The notes: generated by a model from the letters alone, not told the origin. A DNA stretch of 64,000 nucleotides from Sphagnum compactum (GCA_965153455.1 OZ234498.1:8122001-8186000); one strand, 5' to 3'. Positions 35,661-50,120 are shown, counted from the first letter of the stretch. Program-made: numbers and translations.

Positions 35661-38600
35661 GTCAGTTATTGACCACTTGCTACATCATAGACAATTACTC
35701 ACCTAACATGCTGTTTTTGGACAGTGAAGATGGGATGGGCATGTTAGCACTTTTGACATCTTTTCTTATAATGCTGTCCTATCATATTTTTGTGGGCACA
35801 TGAAACAGGATGGACAAAACAAGTGTTGGATGAACATCAAATTTGAACATACCATGATGTCTGCAATACCAACAACTGAGTTTGGGAGATGGTCAGTAGC
35901 GTCTGCAGATTGCAAGCCATCCAGTTTGCCCAATGATAAGCAGAGGTCATTGTTATCTCTCATACTCAATGGCCTGTACTGAAACTTATCTTGATGGGGA
36001 AGACTTATATGTCTAACTTTGCGGTATACTTTTGGCAATCCTTATGAACAATGCCACACTTACACTGAGAAATGGTGGGATGAACTGTTGTAGTACCCTA
36101 TCTGCCCCTTTGAAATTGAGCCCCATAGATTCTTGTCAACATCTACACTAAGAATGGGCTGGTAACAGTCATTCCAGTACCCTATCTGCCTGCATGAGAT
36201 CAAGTCTTTTAGCATCTTGTAAATTTGTTGCTTGATTGTGCATGACCAGATAATATAAGGGCCTTGAGTTATCTGTGAGGAAGGGCAGCCATTGTGCAAC
36301 CTGCTTGAGCACCATTGTGGAAAATACTTGTAGCATAGCAGGGAACTCTTGCATTGAATTTTGGTGGTCTTGGAGTAGGAGACAGGTGAGTCTGCATGAG
36401 AGAGTGAAAGAGTGTGTATGGTTCAATTTGACTGGTTGGGTGGATGTGGGAGGCTCACACTAGACATGACACTGACTGGCTGAATGTGCAGGTGACAGCT
36501 GTGGTTTCAAAGTCAGCACTTATTTCAGAGACTCCAGCACAGAACTGGCTTAAGGTGGGTGAGACATTCTGTTTTGTTTAGGGTTTTAACAATGTCCTGA
36601 ATTGTGTGTGTCAAACATTGGCAACTTTGCTTTGCTGGAGCATTTTTGCAATGTTTTGTTGTGGATGGATTATGCTAAACTGTCATACATGATTTAGAGG
36701 TATGGACCAACAAAGCTTGCATGCCCATTGTTGTCTTTCAGACTCTTTCTTTTTCTCATGTGACAACTGTCAGTTGTGCAGGATCAGCAGCAGATCAATA
36801 AGACTCATCTGCAAGACCTGCTGAAGGACAAGGAATGTTGTGAGGGGATGATACAGTATGCAAATGTCAGTTCCCATGAGAGTTATTATATTGTTGAAAA
36901 TCTTTTGAGCCAAGTCACTGGAGATGGTACACAAGATCTAGTTAACTTTCAAGACAGCAAATTGGTTAATTTCAAATTACAGCAAATTCCAACATCTGAA
37001 AAGAAACCTGTCATATGAATCTGTAACTGCATGACGACACCAATAAATCTGTGTGAATAAAATTGTTGACTAGTAAGGAGGCATCAATGTGTGTAAAAGA
37101 TGGTCACCATTGATGGCTTTTTTTCAGTGACCAAGTCATCATTAGGTGTTTGAGAATTCAGCTCACATGTCTTTTGAGCAGCAAGCAACACCTTGTTATG
37201 ACTGTGGCAATTTTTTCAGCTGAGATATACTGCAATTGTGTTCGAGTATTCCTAAGGTTCAGTAGCATGGATTTTTAATTGCCCCTGAATGAGCCAAAAG
37301 TGTTGTTAGTGTGTCCAGTCATTCTTTATACTGTATCTTTATTCATGAAGCGAAATCATCATCCTGAACTTCCTTTCAACACTGCGGACTTTAGGCAATC
37401 ATTACTTCGAACACTTATTTTTAGCTTGGATCTCCAGGTGTACAGTGTCTTTAGTTTGTGTGCAAGGGGACAATGCAGTACTTAACCTGGCGTTGAATCT
37501 TTACATTGGTTCTGGGTGTGTCAGAGTTTGGAAGCTTATGTTTGTAACTAGTCGAGATCTTTCCTTTATGTTTATGTTTGGGTTGGCTGCATTACAGGGA
37601 GTACAATAGAGTTCTGGTCTATTTTTCTTGTCAATATGTGACACATGAAACACTTGAGAAGCTGTTGGCACTTGCAAAGGCAAGTCATCTGCAATTGTCT
37701 GGACATTTTGGTTGGGCATCTGTTATAGGATCAACTGCTGGTTACAATGAGAAGGCAGAATGAGGCAAGTGTGGAGCTCTCAAGAGGATGACAAAGTGGT
37801 CCCTGACTACATTTGCATGTGGAATGCAGGAGGCAAAGCTGAAGGAGAAGATCAACTCGAGGTACTGTTCAATGGAGAACATGTTTGCCCTCAATGACCT
37901 TTCCTTGCTCAAAACTTCTCATTGTTACTCAATATATCTATGCCCCCTTTGCCTTGTTGTACAATCTATGATATTTTGGGACAGGAGTTTGTCCATAGTT
38001 GCTCATGTAGCTGTTCTTGTTGTGTGAACGGGTCAACAAGACTGAAGGTCATGCCCACTTGCATGTGGCTCTGTGAGCTCCATGATATGAGCAGATTTCT
38101 TGTGATGGCAAGAATGTGGTTCTGCACGTTTGGAAAGTCCTTGACAAGATAAAGGACTTCACAGATCATGTGCGAAACGGAACTTGGGTAAGCACATGAC
38201 TGGGTGAGGTTTGTGAATCCTTAATAAATTCACAGCACCCATTGACAGGGTAAAGGACAAAGAAATATTCAGAACAATCTTCACAAACTGAACTGTGATC
38301 CTTCAACAGGGAGCTTCAGTGAGCACAGGTGGATTGGCAAAAAAACTTGCTTCAATATTATGGTTCAGACTATGGCTCACTTCCCTTCCAAGAACTTGAA
38401 GCAGACTGCATATTTCTTCATTAATGTCATGGTTGATAGATTTTACTTCTTCTGGACAACTCATCAGGGCAGCCTCACCATCCTTGCCATCAGATCTGAT
38501 GCTATTAGAAGAAAGAGGCTTTGATGACTTGTGATTTATGGAGTCTCATCAAGCGATCATTCCTATCTTTTATGCAAGCCAATTACATGACAACTGGTCA

Positions 38601-39830
38601 GATCTGTCTGGCCTCTATATGCAGACAGATTTCTTCATAATTGAGATCTTGACAGATCTACAGTAGTTGAATCTACTGCATTGCAATCTCTCAAATGTCG
38701 TCTTGTTCAGATTTATGTGTGAAACATCCAACATCTGTCATATAGCAATATAGTGGTGTGACTGAAGCTGAGAAAACAATCAGGATATAGTAATGTGCTG
38801 CAGTGCTAAACCCTAAACAAAAACCACAGATTCACACATTTGAAGTTGGTCCCTTGTTTTGAAAATTTTGGTTTGAATGTTGATCTTCTTGATGGTGTGC
38901 ACTTAGAACTTGGGTGTGAGTTGTTTATTCATCATCAATTCATCATCATCATCATATGCATTATAAAAGTTTGAAGATGGTGATCTTAGCACATTTCTCT
39001 ACTTCTGGCCAATGATCAGACTCGTCTACAAGTGCAGGTGTGTCACTTGAAATCTGACCATAACTGCTTATGCAACAAACAGAAGTATAATGTGTCACAT
39101 GCAAGCTTGTGTGTGGAGCTTGACATAAGAACTTTTGTTGATGCAGGATTGCCAAAGATGAGCTGTTTATTGCCACCCTGGAACATTGTCTTTTTGCCAA
39201 TAATATGTCATTGGTGATGAAGATTTTTGCGGCTCTCAATGTCCTCAAGCAGTTTCTTGTCATTTATGTACATGTAAGGGACAGGCTCCAAACTTGTGGT
39301 CTATATAGCACAGAAGCTGAAACTGTTCTGCTTAGCATTTACAGTGTGCAAATAGCTGCCTTTACCTCATCAAATCCTGAGATGGATACTTCAGAAGAGA
39401 TGCCTTCATGAAATCAACTCGAATCAACTTTTCCTGATGCTCAGAGTTGATAAGGAGAAAGATGATGGCCAAGAGATTCTTGCAGAACTATTGGAGGAAG
39501 ATGACTGCGGGACAGAAATTATTGTGGCACTGCGTTGTGAGAGAGTCGACATGGGAAAAAATACGATGATATTAAAGTCATTGCACATCTTTGTGAGAGG
39601 ATATCCAATGTCTGTATCTGTTCAGAGAATGCATTAAAATGGTGTTCTTTGCACCCTTGCAGAGCTTCATGCTTTTGTGAAGTTGCAAAGTACCTTCAGT
39701 GACCCGTTTATCACGTCTGGAGCTTCTCTTCACACCTTCTTGTTCTTCCTCAACAAAGAAATAGGTTCCAGAGAGGCTTTCATTAGTTTCTTTTGAAAAT
39801 TCATTAATTAAAAAATTCAATTCGCATATC
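35661..39830 (+). other. Less AT-rich tract with exon-like fragments, no gene model
   Basis: Base composition is like the genes of this window. Several open stretches begin after plausible 3' splice sites: 36492-36555, 36781-37018 (QQQINKTHLQDLLKDKECCEG), 37594-37763 (LVYFSCQYVTHETLEKLLALAK) and 39145-39250 (IAKDELFIATLEHCLF). They are in different frames, do not join into a long ORF and match no family I recognise. It may be a decayed gene, a long non-coding transcript, or introns and UTR of the 34.6-kb candidate. Confidence 0.3.
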
Positions 39831-42700
39831 ATTAATTATATGAGTAGATGACCCACATTATCCTCATTACAAATTGTCATTGTTTGATAATAAATCCTAA
39901 ATAAACTTACAATATAAAAACTAATGATATTTTTATTATATGAATTTAGCTTATCTTTGAAACTAATAGAAACATTTAGACCTATTATTGACATTGCAAA
40001 ATAGGATAGAAGATTAAAATGTTGCTATAAAACAAGCATTTCATGAAATAAAATGGTTTTTTTTTAAAAAAAAAATTATTTTGATGATCCTTGTCCCTTT
40101 TGCAAATACGACCTTCTCAAAAAAATTAGTGCATCTTGTTTATTGCATAATTTATATTTTTATATTTAAAATTTACTTATTAATGTAATACCTTGGCATT
40201 TTTTCCCACTAATTACATTATTTGCAAAAAATATATAATTTTCAAATTTATGTTTTCAAAGATCAAAATTTTGTGAAGGAAAATCCATAGTCTTTTGAAA
40301 TATTCAAGAATATTTATTTTTGACATGAAAATTTCAAACTTCATTAATTATTCTACAAACATGTGTTGAATTTGCATTTATACTATAGTAATCACAAGTA
40401 TTTAAATTATCTTGAAAATATTATGAATATATTAAATCATGTGTGTTTCTTACATCCCATGAATATGTTGTGTAGGTTATAATTTTCTCTTGATGTGTGT
40501 TATCAATTGAATTAAATGCATGGCAGGATGAATGACTTGTTGGCATACAAGCTTTACAAGAAGGAAAAAAAAACAAAAGAAATCAACCGAAACAAAATAA
40601 GAAGAAGATTTTTAAAAGTGATCTAGTTTGTGAGCAAATCATCAATACTTGCAAACTGGGTGAAGATTGAAATGGGCAAAACTTGAAAAACCATAAACGT
40701 TGATTTTTTTAAAAAAAATTAATCATAAATTTTCCCATTTTGTATGTAGTTTTGAAACATGCTCAAAATTTAACTCTTGATTTCAAATTCTACGTTAATC
40801 AAAAATTTAATATTTTGGTTAAATCAATTGCATGAAATCACATTCAAGTGCATTTTTGTTTCATCTTTCACTCAACAATTACATTTTTAAGTTTAGGGTT
40901 ACCTTAAACCCTATTAAATATATATTACATTATTATTGTTTGAAAGATTAATATTAAATTATGATTAAAGTTTTGAATCTATACATCATGATTGTAAATT
41001 GTCTTAGATGTTTTTAATTTCAACATTTTGTTTCAAATGAAAAGAATAACATGTTTTGGTGTATTTCAAACCATTAAACCACATTCTACATCCATAAACT
41101 TTTTTATTAAATTTGATATTGATTAATTTTCATAATGTTCATAATTCCAACAAATGGTTTACAATAAAGTTAACATGTGATAGCTTTTGGTTTGTATTGA
41201 AAATCAAATTTACAAATAAATCAATATGAAATTTCATTTTAATTATGATTTTAATTATGATTTATCAAAAAAAATTAATAACTATTTTTTGGGTATTTTT
41301 AGTTTAATAATTATTTAACTCAAAATTAATAACAATATAATAAGTTTACATTAATCATTTGTATTAATTAAATCACATATGGAAACATAAAAACATTAAA
41401 TTTCAACTTTTTGTAATATTTTAATGGACATTGTTTAATCAAAATTAAAAATATATTCAAATCAACATTGAAAATGATATATCCATCAAAACATTTTATC
41501 AAAATTGACAAGTGTACATTATTTTTATCAGAGTTTATGAAATTAGTTAGATGGAATAAACTCATTATAAACATCAAATTCATTAATATTTAGTGGGAAG
41601 TGGCATTTGACAATTTTTTAATATCACCTCCACACAAGACTTGGCAGTTGGACATTTTATTTTGTCCCTTTTAACCACCCTTTCATTACAATAGGTAAAC
41701 ATGTTTTTCTCCTTCTAATTATTTTCTCTTTTCACATCAATTGAATATATTGCCCCTTTCAACTTTGATCACATTTAAAATGAATGAAAATTTGACCCAT
41801 CATTTCAAAAAAAATTGAGCTTTTAAACTATTATGCTTGTTGTTAAGCCAAGTGTTTGAAAGGTCCCAAGATAGGATGTCAATTTAACAACTGTTTTCAA
41901 ATCTAAGCTTCTAATCAGTCAAAATTAAAATCAATGTAATGTTTTGGTTTGAGAATGACATAAGTTTTATCAACAAAAAACACACCTTAACAACACCATG
42001 GATGCCAAAAAAATGGAAAAGAACAAAAAGATATGAATGTTGACAAGGAATGACAACAAGAAATAATAGGAGTGTTAAAAAGGCATATTGGAAACACCAA
42101 GGGTGTTAAGTGGAACATAATTTTTATTTTTTTTCAAGCAATAGAAGGCATCAAAACATTGAAGATTAAAAGCATTGGATATAATGTTAGAGGACATTGA
42201 AAAATACATAGGGAATGTTGTGGGCTTTAGGGTTGAAAATATTTTATATTTATAAATTTTATAAACCAAGGATCATTGAGAAGCATAGGAAGGACCTTGT
42301 GGGATGTTGGAAAGGCCCCCAAAAATATATTTTCACAGTAATGAAAAATATCAAAAAGGACACCATGGGTGTTAAAATATTAGTGGTTTAGTAGGTGAAA
42401 ATGAAATATCATATTTTTAAATTAATGAAAATGAGAATAATGTCAAGGGAGGGATTACCAATTTTTGGTAGCCAATTATCTCTTAAATAATTTGTTAAAT
42501 AAATTTAAATCTATTAATATTTTGAACTTATGTCAATTGATTGTCAAAAGTAGTGCAAAGCAACGCAAAGCCCAAGTATTTGTAATGGATGTTTGTACAT
42601 AAGCTAGGGTATGAATGTTGTCCTTTGGATTTATCTAGGGTCTACAGTTTCAAGCCATCCATGACATAATTCTTGTCTTCGTGTACATGTATGTATGTCT
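39831..42700. other. Very AT-rich spacer
   Basis: No ORF of interest, no ordered repeat until about 41990. Contains many poly-A/T runs. The segment 41990-42440 has irregular ggtgttaa, ggacattg and aagganattg words, roughly the reverse complement of the 10780-11050 minisatellite vocabulary. Confidence 0.5.
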
Positions 42701-43115
42701 ATTGCAACCAAAAAGAGAGGGTCCGAAATCACACAACACGCTGACTGCCTGCACGAACCCCAGCGTCCATGTCCCCCTGATGTTCTTCACACAGATCAAG
42801 ACTCTGATCTTCCTTACCAATTAACTGCCTACTGACTCTCTCAGATGCACGTTATAAGATCACAAACATACAAGAGCTTTGCTTCCACAAAACAACAGAG
42901 CAGATTTCATAACATCCACCTCCTGCCTCAGTCATTCATACTAATGCCAGCCAGGGAAACTCTCTCATTACAGACTACATACGTTGCCCGAAAGCACAAG
43001 CTGGATTCCCATCAAATGTTCACAAAAACACCAGATTCCTAGTGTTGTCCAGTTTTTCTCTAACTCTTCTAGAACAGCTTGACCAATTACCAGGCGCAGC
43101 GAAAAGTTCTAGCAT

Positions 43116-43547
43116 TCAGCCAAGCTCTCCTGACTTACAAAACTTCTCTTGATCACCTACCAGAGTGCCAACCTTCTGCCTCTTGAATGCCTCCTCCGAT
43201 CCACTAAGCATACTGCCAAAATTATCCTGCTTGCTAAAAATCAGATCTCCTAATTTTTCTCCTCTAGCAGCTACCTGTCCTTTCCTCTCACTTCGCTCCC
43301 TACTCTTACTCACACTCCCTCTTGCCATTTTTTGGAGCCTCCAATTGCACACCAGACATCCGTTAGCTTCCTCCTGAAACCTCTCGAAGATTCTCCCGCT
43401 CCGTTCAATCCAGCACCGACCGTTAGCCGCCATCGCTTGCTCCTCTTCATCAAGTCGGCTCCATCCTTCCTCATTATTTTCAGCCGCCAATTCTCCTGAA
43501 CCACTTAGCACACACCAACAAAGACCAGGCAACCCATGCATCTCCAT
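43116..43547 (-). CDS. Hypothetical protein, 143 residues (possibly first exon of a spliced gene)
   Basis: An ATG-started frame on the - strand in a local island of normal GC (43.1-43.6 kb) surrounded by very AT-rich DNA. The product is hydrophilic and charged: an acidic N-terminal half (AENNEEGWSRLDEEEQ) and a Ser/Arg/Lys-rich part (MARGSVSKSRERSERKG) starting at Met 93. No domain, signal peptide or membrane segment. A good splice donor (ACTCTG before gtaggtgat, near 43167) falls inside the ORF, so the last about 17 codons may be intron. No downstream exon was identified. The internal methionines are possible alternative starts. Could be a real lineage-specific gene or chance ORF. Confidence 0.35.
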   Translation of the reverse strand: MEMHGLPGLCWCVLSGSGELAAENNEEGWSRLDEEEQAMAANGRCWIERSGRIFERFQEEANGCLVCNWRLQKMARGSVSKSRERSERKGQVAARGEKLGDLIFSKQDNFGSMLSGSEEAFKRQKVGTLVGDQEKFCKSGELG

Positions 43548-43559
43548 GCAGTATTAATG

Positions 43560-44940
43560 GGGCGCCGCACTAAGATGACGGCTGATAATACAATCTAATC
43601 CCCAAAATCAGTCAGTGTTTTAGATTTGTGCGGCGACCTAATTACGCACTACACTATGTCATCCACTAAAATAATTACCTATTCCAAGCCTAACTACCTC
43701 ACTCCTCTTTCCTATTCACCTATGTGAAAAGGCAAAACCTTTACATTGGACTATTTTTCAAATACCATTTCAAAATCTCCACATCTTTTACTTGCATTAT
43801 CTTTACATTTCTCTCACATATATACTTTTTGAAGTATTCCCTTTCAAATTGAAACTATATGATCATGAAATTTAAAATTTTAATTAGTATAATACTTTCT
43901 ATAAAATTTAAATGATTATAAATTTCATATCTGTAAAATGGTTGTCAAATTGATAACCATCTCCTTTACCCTTCTCTTTACCTCTTTATGCATTTTCAAA
44001 AGGAAGTTTAAAATTAAAATTAATTTTTAAAAAAAAATTATTGTAGTACAATCCATATGAAATCCAAAATTTTCTTCCCTCACCACAAGGTTCTAGTTGA
44101 CATTGTTGTGTTCTTTTTCTAAACGATTCACATTGTAGAATCTCCTTGATTTAAACATTCAGAGTAGAATATTATGTTTACAACTAATACTTTATTTATA
44201 TCCATTATTGTGTTGAATTTGTAAATTGTGTAATTTTCAAACTAAATCTTGTATTGTGTTCTATCCACATTGCAATTTTTTGCATTTTGCAAAAAAATCA
44301 TTGTTGATTTAATAACCTCAATAGATTTGCCTACAATTTGGATGCATAGAAAAATTGGTATTCCACAAATTAGGGCTTCATATTTGAAGTATATACAATG
44401 AATTATCTTTAATTTGAAAATTTTCAATGTTAGATATTCAGATTTCACATTTGATAATTACCATGTATGAATGTTTATAGTCAGCCACCATAGTCAAGAA
44501 TTTTAGTATGCGTGTAACTACAACTAGCCATTATAATCATCTTGATTATGAATTTAGTAATTTGTATGTATGTAATGAATATCTACATTATTAAATATAA
44601 AAAATTTAGTGCTTTAATTTTTTTGTACCTTTTTCCATCATAGGCAAACTAGGTTTATAATTAAAATATTTTGCTAACATTTATTCTTTTAAAAAAAGGT
44701 ATAAGTATGTAGGCTAGCCTAGGTAAATACGACATCATAATGTTTTTGGTGTTCTTAAATTCAAACATTCTTGCAAATGAAACATGCAATTTCTATGAAT
44801 AGTGGTCGAATTTCGAAAATAGTCAAGTAGATATGCTATGACATCAAACAAAGGATCACCAACTATGTATCGAAAGTTTGATACACACTGCAAACCAAAA
44901 TTTGACAATTCAATATCTATTTCCATTAAATTCAGCATTC
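43560..44940. other. AT-rich spacer
   Basis: Nothing recognised apart from a small TAGGC/CCTAGGTA cluster at about 44700-44730 that recalls the TAGG/CCTA blocks. No coding potential. Confidence 0.45.
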
Positions 44941-46200
44941 AAATTTCTATTTATATTCCCAAAAAAAATGAAAAAATATTTTAAATTAAAAAAAATGTAA
45001 AAATTTTATCAAATAAACCAACACAATGTATTTGTTAATATTCAATAGACCAAAACTTTTACAAATTGGGAAATTTTATTTAAAAATAGAATTATATATT
45101 TAAAATTTACCAATCCAATATATTTTTACTAATTTTGAACTTGAACCAAAATTTTATTTACAATTGGAAAAATAATATTAAAATTGTGATTTCAACCTTA
45201 AATGGTTAATCTATCACAAAGTAACAATATATAATATAAATTTTTAATGATCTTTTTTTCTAAATAAAAAGAAATTTTATATGCAATTTACAAAGCAACA
45301 TCAAAATTCTGATTTTTTATCTTAATGTTTTATTTACACAAACCCAAATAATAGAAATATGAGTCTACGTACACATTGTTTTTCAATTATTATTTTTTAA
45401 AATCTATTTTACATTCTATACATTAACAAATATATGTCTTATCAAATTGCATGTAATAAATTGAACAATTTATGTCTTGCAAAATTGGACACACCAAAAT
45501 CAACACCAAGTGAAATTGATTAACAATCAGATCTTGACAAAACCCTATAAAATGTATCTATTAATATAAACAAAATCGATGTTGGACTTTGCTCCAAAAT
45601 GTAAAAAGCATAATAAACAAGTTAAAAAAATACACAATCAATATTCAGATTTTCAAATTTGAATTCAAATTGTTTATGAATAGTCCAAAATCTACAACCT
45701 ATATACTAACATTAACATCGAAATTTATAGAAAAAACTATGAGTCCACATATGCAAAAATATGTTTACTATTAATATAAATATGAATATTTTTGGCACTT
45801 TACATATTAATTAAACAATGTCTTATAACTCAATGCGTAAGTTCAATATATACAGAACATTGTTCAAAACTCTTTAAAATGTCCCTAAACTAGACTATAT
45901 CAAAACCTATAAAATTTATACACCAATGAACACAAAAATCTGCAAATCACCAAACCTATTTGTCCACATACATAAAAAAGTGCAAATATTATAATTATGA
46001 ACAACTAACTAGTTTACACTTTATACATTAATTTAACAATACATCTTGCAAAATTTTGGGCTTAAATCAACATTAAGTGAAATCTAGTTCACAAATCTGA
46101 ATTTCAAAACCCAACAAAATTTTCCATCATCTATCCCAATTCCATATTTATGGAAAAAACTTAATATAAGTGTTTAATATCCAAAATGTTGAATCCTTTT
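44940..46200. repeat. Degenerate satellite-like tandem array, units about 215-365 bp
   Basis: The same ordered landmarks recur: atgagtcyac(g/a)ta near 45360, 45738 and, as tttgtccacata, 45951; cattctatacattaa / cactttacatattaa / cactttatacattaa near 45413, 45796 and 46016; and caaaaccctataaaatgt / caaaacctataaaattt near 45538 and 45901. Their order is constant, indicating at least three diverged tandem units of uneven length. AT-rich and non-coding. Confidence 0.5.
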
Positions 46201-49200
46201 AAAAGATAATCAAACCAAATCCAATATATATACTTCCAAAACCAAAAATCTTTGCACTATACATTTTAGAGATTAGCCCAATCTATTTACCCAAAACCCA
46301 AAACCAAATTATTATGTGGTCTATACAACCAAAATTGTCTTCTCACACACCACATAATCTATTGATGACATAGCCATAGTCACCGAACTTATATAGCAAA
46401 AACCATCCCTATAAACCCCAAAATTTGTTTAATGCATTAGAGATGTACAAAATAACCTGTTATGTACAATTTTTACATGAATACCAATCTACATTTGTGC
46501 ATTTTTTGATAGTAGAAAATCCAACTATGTTCGTAGGAAAACTAAGTACAAATTTTCCATATGGTTTTTTATTTCAAAAAAGGTTATGTACAAGCCTTGT
46601 TTTGCCTTGAAATTTGTAGGTGTTTTAAAATGACAACCAAGGAGCATTTGTATCCAAGGAACACACAAAATGAAGTTGTACTCCTCAACACTTTCTTGCC
46701 ATATTTTGCAATTGATTTGTGATTGTGCTCTACATGTCATTATACATCTACAAACAAAATTCAATAATAGCTACCATCCTTGCTAGTCAAGGATGGAAGG
46801 TGACAGTTTAAGCACGTGTTTTGAAAGGAGGAAACTCTAATGGGAATTGTAAACTTCCCTACAACTTCCAACCAAAACATGCCAAAAACACAAACAAAAG
46901 ATGAAAAAACCATGTACATTAGAAGTAATAATCAACTTCAAAAGTTGAATTTATATGAATCAAAACATGTCCCCATAAACTTAATCAACACAATTCAAAC
47001 ATGAATGGAAAAACCTTTTGTTACAACAAAAGACAAGGAAAAAAACTTCACCTCAAAGGTTATTTTGAATTTCGATCCTTATGTTTTCTTCTTGTGTACT
47101 TAAATGAACTTTTGTAAAGAAGCTTCTTTAGGAGCTAGAATCACAATAATAGATGAATAGTTCATCACTAGTTGCTATTCCCCGTACATAACACTGCCAA
47201 TATTTTTCACCATGAATGTAGATGGTTTCCCAATGTTATAGATTGGCAATAAAACTTAGGAAAGAAAGCCAAAGCATGCTTGTCCTTAGATTCAACCCCA
47301 TCTAAAATGATCAAAATAAAGGATTTAAACAATTATCCATATATGCTAATGACAACCATCCCAAGGGTGTCAAGTTCTTCAAGGTTTTTTTGATGCATGC
47401 ACTCATGAATCCAATGAATATACACAAACTTCAAACTGATAGAAGATGGATAAATGGGATCAATCATGGTAATTGCCCCCACCATTAACACAAACCTTTA
47501 ATCCCTTTTTACAAATATATTGTAGGCCATCACATTGAAGTTTGACACCCTCACAAAATAACCAACATATAGCGTGTTCGAAAAAGTTGTCACAAAACTA
47601 GAACCAACAATGAGGGTTACTGTCATGTAGCTAGAAACATCAACTAGGTCACAATGGATATATTTGTATCCATTACCATGAACGTCATTAGATTCGTGTT
47701 GACTCATAATCAAGCCATCAAAGCTTGTACCCAACATGTGTTGGTCTATTTCAGTGATAAACACAAGATTTAGAACAACATACCTTTTTTTTATTAAAGT
47801 TAAGGTTTATAGCAACAACGACCATTAAAACCAAAGAAACAAAGACAACCGAAAAACTCCAAAACTAGAGTACAAGAAAAAAGACAAATTTGAAAATTAA
47901 AGTGACTTAAAAAATATTACAAATTTTTTAAGAAAAAAATTGTACACTTCACAACTCAGATTATATGCCAAACAATAGAAAACAATATACAACACACTAA
48001 AAGCAACTAGAATTGCAATGTTGCTTTGAAAGATGACCATAATTATGTTAATAATAATAATCTTATATATTAAACCAAATAAGCCAATACAAACCTATAA
48101 CCAAAAAAAAACCTATGTTACACCTATACTTGGTAAGTTTAGGTTTAGGGCAAATCAAACTTTTGAAATAGGGTTAGGTCAAGAATTAATTATAAAACAA
48201 TAATTATAAATAAATTGTACTCTAAAGTAATATATTAGCCACTTAAACATAAATGTAGTATTAATAATAAACAACATTATTGCCAAATTTCCAAAATAAG
48301 ACACAGACATTCAACCATGTAAGGACAGTAGAATGTAACCCCATTATCAAAAATCACATGAAAAAAACCTTATTAAATACATCAACCTATCTAAATATAT
48401 TATTTTCCATAACATACCTTTAGACTATTTCAACAAATCACTTAGCTTTTAGACAAGAAAATAAAATGCATGTTTATTATGCCACTTATAACCAACAATT
48501 CCACAAATTATCAAATTATACAATGTAAATTGTCATGCCATCTTCATAAAGAATATAAACCCAAATAAAAATTAGTGAAAAACATTTGTATTTAGCATAT
48601 GCAACATCAATCTTCATCCATGAATAAATGTAGCTCACCACATGAGTTGATTTAATCAAGCAAACAAACAAGAAACTTGACATGCAAACTCATACACCTT
48701 AATTGAAACTCAAGGGAAAAGACAAACTTGTTTTTATACAAATAACTAATTATCATTGGATCAATCAAAGATCTAAAATTTTCATTACTATGAGGTGATA
48801 ATAAGTACGAAGAAAAATTCAAATCAAGTCAAAATTTAGATCTATGTAAGGCAATGTAAAAGAAGCAAGATGAGGATGAAGAGTTTTGGTTCTTGCAAAA
48901 AAATACAAAGAAATCACACCAAGATCTCAAGGGACCAAGAGTTGTAAAAGGAAAGGGGTGAAAACATAGTCAAAGGAATTAAGGGCGCCACGGTAAAAGT
49001 CATTTTTCCAAGAATTGTACATGACACGTGTTATTTTTGTGTTGGTTTATAATTTTATAATTTGTATTTTGGGTACCCCTTTTAACATTACATTTTAGAT
49101 ATAAATGCATTTGATTAAAAATTGATTTATATCATGTATATTATATACTCATGCCTTTTATTATATAAACATGAACAACTTTTTGCCCTTCTAATCATAA

Positions 49201-50120
49201 ATGTTAAAACCCTCCTTAATTTTTAGAAGGAATGGTGCACATTTGATTTTTAAAAAAAACATTTGAAAAAAACAAGGATTGTCCACTTTCGAAATTCGAA
49301 TGTTTTGAACATTCAATTTTTAAAATTTGTGTCAAGCTTCGAGCATGTACACTTTCCAATTAAAATAAATCATTCCTCAAAAAATTATGATAATCCAAAC
49401 TATTATGCTTCACTTATGATCTTTCAAACATACAAAAATGTAATTTTAAAGAATGTTCATTCACTTGGATGACTCTTTTTATTGTGGTTTTACTCAAAAA
49501 TTGAACAAAATTCGAATTTAAGGTTGATGCTCTAGTAAAAACTTGTTTATTTGTTGCTGCATTGAGGACACCTTGCAAAAATGGATGCGTTAGCTCAAGA
49601 AAAAAATGGTAGTTGAAAAAATCAACATGATGGGTCATGGTATAAACATTTTATAAGCACTCACACATTGAACAATAGAATGTACCTTTGGGTCGAACCT
49701 CAATACAACATAGAACAAGTTGAAAACACATGACCTTCAACGAGATTGTGATGAACTCAAGACATGAGGAGATTAAAAAAATATTCTGATTTCAAACAAC
49801 ACTCATGTATATAAAGTACTAGGGAGGACAAGAAAGAGAAAAAAAATGGATATTTGTGAAACACAAGGAGAAAAAATTTGGTGAATGAAATTACAATGAT
49901 AGAAGGTGCAAAATAAAATGAATTGTTAAAAGAAAAATGTATTTGAAGGCAGTGTAGAAGAAGCAGAATGAGGAGGAATAAATTCCTTCTATAAAAAGAA
50001 AAATGGGAAACAAAATTAAGTTCATTCAAGTATAATGAACAATTAAGCAAAACTACAACAACAATAGAATGGAATCAAGCACTTGAGGAGGATAATCAAA
50101 ATGAGAAATTGATTTTTGCA
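46201..50120. other. AT-rich spacer with unassigned ORF fragments
   Basis: No gene recognised. Short ORFs of 60-97 codons are scattered on both strands; only 47498-47764 (- strand) has any suggestive content and is listed separately. No transposon ends found. Confidence 0.4.
47498..47764 (-). pseudogene. Possible relic of an RPA-like OB-fold protein
   Basis: An 88-codon frame containing a GYKYIHCDLVDVSSYMTVTL segment followed by LYVGYFVRVSNFNV. The order of a polar strand, a hydrophobic strand and a (V/I)GxFVRVxNF strand recalls the OB folds of replication protein A-like or DUF223 proteins often found in plant transposons, especially Helitrons. It is isolated and lacks flanking domains, so it is only a suggestion. 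Confidence 0.25.
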
